DNA from: Auanema rhodensis
Taxonomy: Eukaryota > Nematoda > Chromadorea > Rhabditida > Rhabditidae
NCBI GenBank assembly: GCA_964057225.1
Contig: OZ059900.1
Coordinates: 1,002,501 to 1,066,500, forward strand
Length of the DNA: 64,000 bases
Reading direction: 5' to 3'
A model generated the notes under the pieces. The model saw only the letters and a program-made list of their open reading frames with translations, ran no database searches and was not told the DNA's origin. The position numbers were made by a program, and so were the translations under genes. This document shows, one piece after another, positions 1-9,650 of this stretch (positions are counted from its first letter, which is position 1; each line of letters begins with the position of its first letter).

Positions 1-333
1 GATCGAAAATAGAAAGAATTTTTGAAATTTCCGAGTTTTGAGTCCAATTTGGCTAAATCGCTCATATATATGATCAAAAGCATAGTTTTATTGTCTATAA
101 CAACAAAAGTCATCAATTAAACGCTAGTGATGTTTTAATACTGAATTTCGCTCAAATAGCATTACTACACTAAGTATGGTCGTTTTTATGCCTTTAACAC
201 CATATACTCACCGATTTTTGGTACAAAATCTGTGATACTCGTAAATTTTGATCATATTCGGTGAGATTCGAGAATCAAACACTCAATACACGAAACAAGT
301 TTATTTTGACGAGTTTGCACTGATATTTATTCA

Positions 334-345
334 TTTTGATCAAAA
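334..345. other. 12-bp perfect dyad TTTTGATCAAAA (once per monomer)
   Basis: The sequence is its own reverse complement and is present in most monomers at about +60 to +71 from the tcaaac start. It carries a TGATCA (BclI) site. It is lost in marked sublineages: ttttgaac in five B monomers (variant base at 44805, 45499, 45846, 59395, 61133), tttttatc at 21531, 22572, 56612 and in the 53770 monomer, and tttcgatc in the 23896, 27714 and 30144 monomers. No known binding protein can be assigned. Confidence 0.9.
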
Positions 346-408
346 AAGGTCGAAAATAGAAAGATTTTTTGAAATTTCCGAGTTTTGAGTCTAATTTGGC
401 TAAATCGC

Positions 409-420
409 TCATATATATGA
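409..420. other. 12-bp perfect dyad TCATATATATGA (once per monomer)
   Basis: This second self-complementary element sits about 75 bp after the first and is directly followed by tca, making another TGATCA site at 418-423. It is almost invariant through the array. Exceptions seen are cttatatatatg in the monomer starting 57242 and catatacatg in the monomer starting 57590. The alternating pyrimidine-purine core could favour a non-B structure; that is inference. Confidence 0.88.
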
Positions 421-500
421 TCAGAAGCATAGATGTATTGTCTATGACAACAAAAGTCATTAATTGAACACTAATGATGTTTAAATCACTGAATTTCGCT

Positions 501-580
501 CAAATAGCATTACTACACTAAGGATGGTCGTTTTTATGCCTTTAACACCATATACTCACCGATTTTTGGTACAAAATCTG
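501..580. other. Conserved core segment of the monomer
   Basis: The 80 bp from caaatagcat to acaaaatctg is the least variable part of the monomer. Across the array I saw only a handful of class variants here (aaggatgg, ttataccttc, gctttac) and rare private changes: gcaatac in the 51686 and 54464 monomers, catatattc at 5761 and 6803, ttttcggtac at 10291 and 11681, tttttagtac near 10641 and 12031, ggtaaaaaat near 27661 and 30092. The flanking segments vary in nearly every class. Candidate protein-contact segment by analogy with conserved boxes in other satellites; no factor is identified. Confidence 0.75.
561..578. other. Inverted repeat GATTTT-N6-AAAATC inside the core
   Basis: Two perfect 6-bp arms flank a 6-nt centre (TGGTAC). 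It lies within the conserved core in essentially every monomer, and most of its rare variants hit the centre rather than the arms (for example ttttcggtac and tttttagtac). It could act as a dyad contact site or a weak hairpin. A terminator is unlikely because there is no gene. Confidence 0.7.
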
Positions 581-1630
581 TAATACTCGTAAATTTTGAT
601 CATATTCGTTAAGATTTGAGAATCAAACATACAATACACGAAATCAGTCTATTTTTATGAGCTTGCACTGATATATATTCATTTTGATCAAAAAAGGTCG
701 AAAATAGAAAGAATTTTTGAAATTTCCGAGTTTTGAGTCTAATTTGGCTAAATCGCTCATATATATGATCAGAAGCATAGTTTTATTGTCTATGACAACA
801 AAAATCATCAATTAAACGCTAGTGATGTTTAAATACTGATTTTCGCTCAAATAGCATTACTACACTAAGTATGGTCGTTTTTATGCCTTTAACACCATAT
901 ACTCACCGATTTTTGGTACAAAATCTGTAATACTTGTAAATTTTGATCATATTCGTTAAGATTCGAGAATCAAACACATAATACACGAAATAAGTCTATT
1001 TTTACAAGTTTGCACTGATATTTATTCATTTTGATCAAAAAAGATCGAAAATAGAAAGAATTTTTGAAATTTCCGAGTTTTGAGTCCAATTTGGCTAAAT
1101 CGCTCATATATATGATCAAAAGCATAGTTTTATTGTCTATAACAACAAAAGTCATCAATTAAACGCTAGTGATGTTTAAATACTGAATTTCACTCAAATA
1201 GCATTACTACACTAAGTATGGTCGTTTTTATGCCTTTAACACCATATACTCACCGATTTTTGGTACAAAATCTGTGATACTCGTAAATTTTGATCATATT
1301 CGGTGAGATTCGAGAATCAAACACATAATACACAAAATAAGTCTATTTTTATGAGTTTGCACTGATATTTATTCATTTTGATCAAAAAAGGTCGAAAATA
1401 GAATGAATTTTTGAATTTTCCGAGTTTTGAGTCCAATTGGGCTAAATCGCTCATATATATGATCAAAAGCATAGTTTTACTGTTCATGATAACAAAAGTC
1501 TTCAAATATACACTAATAATGTGTAAATCACTGAATTTCACTCAAATAGCTTTACTACACTAAGTATGGTCGTTTTTATGCCTTTAACACCATATACTCA
1601 CCGATTTTTGGTACAAAATCTGTGATACTC

Positions 1631-4410
1631 GTAAATTTTGATCATATTCGGTGAGATTCGAGAATCAAACACTCAATACACGAAATAAGTTTATTTTGAC
1701 GAGTTTGCACTGATATTTATTCATTTTGATCAAAAAAGGTCGAAAATAGAAAGATTTTTTGAAATTTCCGAGTTTTGAGTCTAATTTGGCTAAATCGCTC
1801 ATATATATGATCAGAAGCATAGATGTATTGTCTATGACAACAAAAGTCATTAATTGAACACTAATGATGTTTAAATCACTGAATTTCGCTCAAATAGCAT
1901 TACTACACTAAGGATGGTCGTTTTTATGCCTTTAACACCATATACTCACCGATTTTTGGTACAAAATCTGTGATACTCGTAAATTTTGATCATATTCGTT
2001 AAGATTCAGGAATCAAACACACAATACACGAAATAAGTTCATTTTTACAAGTTTGCACTGATATTTATTCATTTTGATCAAAAAAGGTCGAAAATAGAAA
2101 GAATTTTTGAAATTTACGAGTTTTGAGTCTAATTTGGCTAAATCGCTCATATATATGATCAGAAGCATAGTTTTATTGTCTATGACAACAAAAGTCATTA
2201 ATTAAACACTAATGATGTTTAAATACTGATTTTCGCTCAAATAGCATTACTACACTAAGTATGGTCGTTTTTATACCTTCAACACCATATACTCACCGAT
2301 TTTTGGTACAAAATCTGTGATACTCGTAAATTTCGATCATATTCGTTAAGATTCGAGAATCAAACACACAATACACGAAATGAGTTTATTTTCACGAGTT
2401 TGCACTGATATTTATTCAATTTGATCAAAAAAGGTCGAAAATAGAAAGAATTTTTGAATTTTCCGAGTTTTGAGTCCAATTGGGCTAAATCGCTCATATA
2501 TATGATCAAAAGCATAGTTTTACTGTCTATGATAACAAAAGTCTTCAAATATACACTAGTAATGATTAAATCACTGAATTTCACTCAAATAGCATTACTA
2601 CACTAAGTATGGTCGTTTTTATGCCTTTAACACCATATACTCACCGATTTTTGGTACAAAATCTGTAATACTTGTAAATTTCGATCATATTCGTTAAGAT
2701 TTGAGAATCAAACACATAATACACGAAATAAGTCTATTTTTACAAGTTTGCACTGATATTTATTCATTTTGATCAAAAAAGGTCGAAAATAGAAAGAATT
2801 TTTGAAATTTCCGAGTTTTGAGTCCAATTTGGCTAAATCGCTCATATATATGATCAGAAGCATAGTTTTATTGTCTATGACAACAAAAATCATCAATTAA
2901 ACGCTAGTGATGTTTAAATACTGATTTTCGCTCAAATAGCATTACTACACTAAGTATGGTCGTTTTTATGCCTTTAACACCATATACTCACCGATTTTTG
3001 GTACAAAATCTGTAATACTTGTAAATTTTGATCATATTCGGTGAGATTCGAGAATCAAACACTCAATACACGAAATAAGTTTATTTTGACGAGTTTGCAC
3101 TGATATTTATTCATTTTGATCAAAAAAGGTCGAAAATAGAAAGATTTTTTGAAATTTCCGAGTTTTGAGTCTAATTTGGCTAAATCGCTCATATATATGA
3201 TCAGAAGCATAGATGTATTGTCTATGACAACAAAAGTCATTAATTGAACACTAATGATGTTTAAATCACTGAATTTCGCTCAAATAGCATTACTACACTA
3301 AGGATGGTCGTTTTTATGCCTTTAACACCATATACTCACCGATTTTTGGTACAAAATCTGTGATACTCGTAAATTTTGATCATATTCGTTAAGATTCAGG
3401 AATCAAACACACAATACACGAAATAAGTTCATTTTTACAAGTTTGCACTGATATTTATTCATTTTGATCAAAAAAGGTCGAAAATAGAAAGAATTTTTGA
3501 AATTTACGAGTTTTGAGTCTAATTTGGCTAAATCGCTCATATATATGATCAGAAGCATAGTTTTATTGTCTATGACAACAAAAGTCATTAATTAAACACT
3601 AATGATGTTTAAATACTGATTTTCGCTCAAATAGCATTACTACACTAAGTATGGTCGTTTTTATACCTTCAACACCATATACTCACCGATTTTTGGTACA
3701 AAATCTGTGATACTCGTAAATTTCGATCATATTCGTTAAGATTCGAGAATCAAACACACAATACACGAAATGAGTTTATTTTCACGAGTTTGCACTGATA
3801 TTTATTCAATTTGATCAAAAAAGGTCGAAAATAGAAAGAATTTTTGAATTTTCCGAGTTTTGAGTCCAATTGGGCTAAATCGCTCATATATATGATCAAA
3901 AGCATAGTTTTACTGTCTATGATAACAAAAGTCTTCAAATATACACTAGTAATGATTAAATCACTGAATTTCACTCAAATAGCATTACTACACTAAGTAT
4001 GGTCGTTTTTATGCCTTTAACACCATATACTCACCGATTTTTGGTACAAAATCTGTAATACTTGTAAATTTCGATCATATTCGTTAAGATTTGAGAATCA
4101 AACACATAATACACGAAATAAGTCTATTTTTACAAGTTTGCAATGATATTTATTCATTTTGATCAAAAAAGGTCGAAAATAGAAAGAATTTTTGAAATTT
4201 CCGAGTTTTGAGTCCAATTTGGCTAAATCGCTCATATATATGATCAGAAGCATAGTTTTATTGTCTATGACAACAAAAATCATCAATTAAACGCTAGTGA
4301 TGTTTAAATACTGATTTTCGCTCAAATAGCATTACTACACTAAGTATGGTCGTTTTTATGCCTTTAACACCATATACTCACCGATTTTTGGTACAAAATC
4401 TGTAATACTT
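1631..4410. repeat. 4-mer higher-order repeat, 1390 bp, two copies (A-D-E-F)
   Basis: Monomers at 1665, 2013, 2360 and 2708 are repeated at 3055, 3403, 3750 and 4098, each exactly 1390 bp later. I saw essentially one substitution in the second copy (caatgatat near 4142 instead of cactgatat). Identity begins after about 1630 and stops near 4415, where the second copy reads cgttaag and the next unit should read cggtgag. The near-identity marks a recent tandem duplication. Confidence 0.93.
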
Positions 4411-7130
4411 GTAAATTTTGATCATATTCGTTAAGATTTGAGAATCAAACATACAATACACAAAATCAGTCTATTTTTATGAGCTTGCACTGATATTTAT
4501 TCATTTTTATCAAAAAAGGTCGAAAATGGAAAGAATTTTTGAAATTTCCGAGTTTTGAGTCCAATTGGGCTAAATCGCTCATATATATGATCAAAAGCAT
4601 AGTTTTACTGTCTATGATAACAAAAGTCTTCAAATATAAACTAATAATGATTAAATCACTGAATTTCACTCAAATAGCATTACTACACTAAGTATGGTCG
4701 TTTTTATGCCTTTAACACCATATACTCACCGATTTTTGGTACAAAATCTGTGATACTCGTAAATTTTGATCATATTCGGTGAGATTCGAGAATCAAACAC
4801 TCAATACACGAAATAAGTTTATTTTGACGAGTTTGCACTGATATTTATTCATTTTGATCAAAAAAGGTCGAAAATAGAAAGATTTTTTGAAATTTCCGAG
4901 TTTTGAGTCCAATTTGGCTAAATCGCTCATATATATGATCAAAAGCATAGTTTTATTGTCTATAACAACAAAAGTCATCAATTAAACGCTAGTGATGTTT
5001 TAATACTGAATTTCGCTCAAATAGCATTACTACACTAAGGATGGTCGTTTTTATGCCTTTAACACCATATACTCACCGATTTTTGGTACAAAATCTGTGA
5101 TACTCGTAAATTTTGATCATATTCGTTAAGATTCAAGAATCAAACACACAATACACGAAATAAGTTCATTTTTACAAGTTTGCACTGATATTTATTCATT
5201 TTGATCAAAAAAGGTCGAAAATAGAAAGAATTTTTGAAATTTACGAGTTTTGAGTCTAATTTGGCTAAATCGCTCATATATATGATCAGAAGCATAGTTT
5301 TATTGTCTATGACAACAAAAGTCATTAATTAAACACTAATGATGTTTAAATACTGATTTTCGCTCAAATAGCATTACTACACTAAGTATGGTCGTTTTTA
5401 TACCTTCAACACCATATACTCACCGATTTTTGGTACAAAATCTGTGATACTCGTAAATTTCGATCATATTCGTTAAGATTCGAGAATCAAACACACAATA
5501 CACGAAATTAGTTTATTTTCACGAGTTTGCACTGATATTTATTCAATTTGATCAAAAAAGGTCGAAAATAGAAAGAATTTTTGAATTTTCCGAGTTTTGA
5601 GACCAATTGGGCTAAATCGCTCATATATATGATCAAAAGCATAGTTTTACTGTCTATGATAACAAAAGTCTTCAAATATACACTAGTAATGATTAAATCA
5701 CTGAATTTCACTCAAATAGCATTACTACACTAAGTATGGTCGTTTTTATGCCTTTAACACCATATATTCACCGATTTTTGGTACAAAATCTGTAATACTT
5801 GTAAATTTCGATCATATTCGTTAAGATTTGAGAATCAAACACATAATACACGAAATAAGTCTATTTTTACAAGTTTGCACTGATATTTATTCATTTTGAT
5901 CAAAAAAGGTCGAAAATAGAAAGAATTTTTGAAATTTCCGAGTTTTGAGTCCAATTTGGCTAAATCGCTCATATATATGATCAAAAGCATAGTTCTATTG
6001 TCTATAACAACAAAAGTCTTCAATTAAACGCTAGTGATGTTTTAATACTGAATTTCGCTCAAATAGCATTACTACACTAAGTATGGTCGTTTTTATGCCT
6101 TTAACACCATATACTCACCGATTTTTGGTACAAAATCTGTGATACTCGTAAATTTTGATCATATTCGGTGAGATTCGAGAATCAAACACATAATACACAA
6201 AATAAGTCTATTTTTATGAGTTTGCACTGATATTTATTCATTTTGATCAAAAAAGGTCGAAAATAGAAAGATTTTTTGAAATTTCCGAGTTTTGAGTCTA
6301 ATTTGGCTAAATCGCTCATATATATGATCAGAAGCATAGATGTATTGTCTATGACAACAAAAGTCATTAATTGAACACTAATGATGTTTAAATCACTGAA
6401 TTTCGCTCAAATAGCATTACTACACTAAGGATGGTCGTTTTTATGCCTTTAACACCATATACTCACCGATTTTTGGTACAAAATCTGTGATACTCGTAAA
6501 TTTTGATCATATTCGTTAAGATTCAAGAATCAAACACACAATACACGGAATAAGTTCATTTTTACAAGTTTGCACTGATATTTATTCATTTTGATCAAAA
6601 AAGGTCGAAAATAGAAAGAATTTTTGAAATTTACGAGTTTTGAGTCTAATTTGGCTAAATCGCTCATATATATGATCAAAAGCATAGTTTTATTGTCTAT
6701 AACAACAAAAGTCATCAATTAAACGCTAGTGATGTTTTAATACTGAATTTCACTCAAATAGCATTACTACACTAAGTATGGTCGTTTTTATGCCTTTAAC
6801 ACCATATATTCACCGATTTTTGGTACAAAATCTGTAATACTTGTAAATTTCGATCATATTCGTTAAGATTTGAGAATCAAACACATAATACACGAAATAA
6901 GTCTATTTTTACAAGTTTGCACTGATATTTATTCATTTTGATCAAAAAAGGTCGAAAATAGAAAGAATTTTTGAAATTTCCGAGTTTTGAGTCCAATTTG
7001 GCTAAATCGCTCATATATATGATCAAAAACATAGTTCTATTGTCTATAACAACAAAAGTCTTCAATTAAACGCTAGTGATGTTTTAATACTGAATTTCGC
7101 TCAAATAGCATTACTACACTAAGTATGGTC
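4411..7130. repeat. Mosaic monomers 4445-6877 with a 3-mer-offset patch
   Basis: Monomers start at 4445 (X front, E-like back), 4793 (A front, B back), 5140 (D), 5487 (E, with gaaattag), 5835 (H), 6182 (C front, A back), 6530 (D front, B back) and 6877 (H). A patch of roughly 440 bp around 5700-6140 recurs 1042 bp later and shares the private catatattc at 5761 and 6803. The 4793 monomer has a B-type back but still carries the A-type aaggatgg at about 5038, so it is a recombinant. Only satellite is present. Confidence 0.85.
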
Positions 7131-9650
7131 GTTTTTATGCCTTTAACACCATATACTCACCGATTTTTGGTACAAAATCTGTAATACTCGTAAATTTTGA
7201 TCATATTCGTTAAGATTTGAGAATCAAACATACAATACACGAAATCAGTCTATTTTTATGAGCTTGCACTGATATATATTCATTTTGATCAAAAAAGGTC
7301 GAAAATAGAAAGAATTTTTGAAATTTCCGAGTTTTGAGTCTAATTTGGCTAAATCGCTCATATATATGATCAGAAGCATAGTTTTATTGTCTATGACAAC
7401 AAAAATCATCAATTAAACGCTAGTGATGTTTAAATACTGATTTTCGCTCAAATAGCATTACTACACTAAGTATGGTCGTTTTTATGCCTTTAACACCATA
7501 TACTCACCGATTTTTGGTACAAAATCTGTAATACTTGTAAATTTTGATCATATTCGTTAAGATTCGAGAATCAAACACATAATACACGAAATAAGTCTAT
7601 TTTTACAAGTTTGCACTGATATTTATTCATTTTGATCAAAAAAGATCGAAAATAGAAAGAATTTTTGAAATTTCCGAGTTTTGAGTCCAATTTGGCTAAA
7701 TCGCTCATATATATGATCAAAAGCATAGTTTTATTGTCTATAACAACAAAAGTCATCAATTAAACGCTAGTGATGTTTAAATACTGAATTTCACTCAAAT
7801 AGCATTACTACACTAAGTATGGTCGTTTTTATGCCTTTAACACCATATACTCACCGATTTTTGGTACAAAATCTGTGATACTCGTAAATTTTGATCATAT
7901 TCGGTGAGATTCGAGAATCAAACACATAATACACAAAATAAGTCTATTTTTATGAGTTTGCACTGATATTTATTCATTTTGATCAAAAAAGGTCGAAAAT
8001 AGAAAGAATTTTGGAAATGTCCGAGTTTTGAGTCCAATTTGGCTAAATCGCTCATATATATGATCAGAAGCATAGATGTATTGTCTATGACAACAAAAGT
8101 CATTAATTGAACACTAATGATGTTTAAATCACTGAATTTCGCTCAAATAGCATTACTACACTAAGGATGGTCGTTTTTATGCCTTTAACACCATATACTC
8201 ACCGATTTTTGGTACAAAATCTGTGATACTCGTAAATTTTGATCATATTCGTTAAGATTCAGGAATCAAACACACAATACACGAAATAAGTTCATTTTTA
8301 CAAGTTTGCACTGATATTTATTCATTTTGATCAAAAAAGGTCGAAAATAGAAAGAATTTTTGAATTTTCCGAGTTTTGAGTCCAATTGGGCTAAATCGCT
8401 CATATATATGATCAAAAGCATAGTTTTACTGTTCATGATAACAAAAGTCTTCAAATATACACTAATAATGTGTAAATCACTGAATTTCACTCAAATAGCT
8501 TTACTACACTAAGTATGGTCGTTTTTATGCCTTTAACACCATATACTCACCGATTTTTGGTACAAAATCTGTGATACTCGTAAATTTTGATCATATTCGG
8601 TGAGATTCGAGAATCAAACACTCAATACACGAAATAAGTTTATTTTGACGAGTTTGCACTGATATTTATTCATTTTGATCAAAAAAGGTCGAAAATAGAA
8701 AGATTTTTTGAAATTTCCGAGTTTTGAGTCTAATTTGGCTAAATCGCTCATATATATGATCAGAAGCATAGATGTATTGTCTATGACAACAAAAGTCATT
8801 AATTGAACACTAATGATGTTTAAATCACTGAATTTCGCTCAAATAGCATTACTACACTAAGGATGGTCGTTTTTATGCCTTTAACACCATATACTCACCG
8901 ATTTTTGGTACAAAATCTGTGATACTCGTAAATTTTGATCATATTCGTTAAGATTCAGGAATCAAACACACAATACACGAAATAAGTTCATTTTTACAAG
9001 TTTGCACTGATATTTATTCATTTTGATCAAAAAAGGTCGAAAATAGAAAGAATTTTTGAAATTTACGAGTTTTGAGTCTAATTTGGCTAAATCGCTCATA
9101 TATATGATCAGAAGCATAGTTTTATTGTCTATGACAACAAAAGTCATTAATTAAACACTAATGATGTTTAAATACTGATTTTCGCTCAAATAGCATTACT
9201 ACACTAAGTATGGTCGTTTTTATACCTTCAACACCATATACTCACCGATTTTTGGTACAAAATCTGTGATACTCGTAAATTTCGATCATATTCGTTAAGA
9301 TTCGAGAATCAAACACACAATACACGAAATTAGTTTATTTTCACGAGTTTGCACTGATATTTATTCAATTTGATCAAAAAAGGTCGAAAATAGAAAGAAT
9401 TTTTGAATTTTCCGAGTTTTGAGTCCAATTGGGCTAAATCGCTCATATATATGATCAAAAGCATAGTTTTACTGTCTATGATAACAAAAGTCTTCAAATA
9501 TACACTAGTAATGATTAAATCACTGAATTTCACTCAAATAGCATTACTACACTAAGTATGGTCGTTTTTATGCCTTTAACACCATATACTCACCGATTTT
9601 TGGTACAAAATCTGTAATACTTGTAAATTTCGATCATATTCGTTAAGATT
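7131..9650. repeat. Second copy of the 530-2700 segment with one extra monomer
   Basis: Monomers 7224 and 7571 match 623 and 970 at an offset of 6601. After the front part of the monomer at 7918 the offset becomes 6949, so one additional 348-bp unit was gained. The 7918 monomer has the C-type front of 1317 but an A-type back with private changes (ttttggaaatgtcc). The 8266 monomer has a D-type front and the C-type back. Monomers 8614, 8962 and 9309 then follow 1665, 2013 and 2360. Confidence 0.85.

Larger units (their letters stand above)
275..622. repeat. Representative monomer (class A, 348 bp) with internal map
   Basis: This copy serves as a map for all others. From its tcaaac start it contains: a variable front segment (about the first 45 bp) that defines classes; the dyad TTTTGATCAAAA at 334-345; ggtcg at 348; an A/T-tract stretch (342-377); ccgag at 378; the dyad TCATATATATGA at 409-420; a second variable segment about 425-500; a conserved core 501-580 with ggtcg at 526 and ccgat at 559; the inverted repeat at 561-578; and TGATCA at 597-602. 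It is 348 bp because it reads taaatcactg; 347-bp monomers read taaatactg. Confidence 0.95.
1..1630. repeat. Left-edge monomers: partial B, then A, X, B, C
   Basis: The window opens inside a B-type monomer (gatcgaaaat is the aaaagatcg form), followed by monomers at 275 (A), 623 (X), 970 (B) and 1317 (C, with ttactgttcatg and gtgtaaatcac). They do not form a local tandem higher-order repeat, but the X-B-C run recurs at 7224 and, with the same private ttactgttcatg, at 23896-24920. The region holds nothing but satellite. Confidence 0.9.

Noticed and set aside
1-4. Window begins exactly at GATC, suggesting a cloned Sau3AI/MboI end
   Set aside because: GATC occurs three to four times per monomer, so a chance start is not remarkable, and the window end shows no such feature.
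255-275. CENP-B-box-like string (ttcggtgagattcgag)
   Set aside because: The box pattern needs TTCG, four bases, A, two bases, CGGG. Here the spacing is one base too long and CGGG is CGAG, and the segment varies to cgttaag in most monomers.
360-390. Similarity of gaaatttccga to words in insect satellite DNA
   Set aside because: The word is short and AT-biased, and no extended similarity could be recalled with confidence. It is not used to assign an organism.
409-423. TATA-box promoter at catatatatg
   Set aside because: The element is a symmetric dyad present in every repeat with no downstream gene. Satellite transcription is possible but unsupported here.
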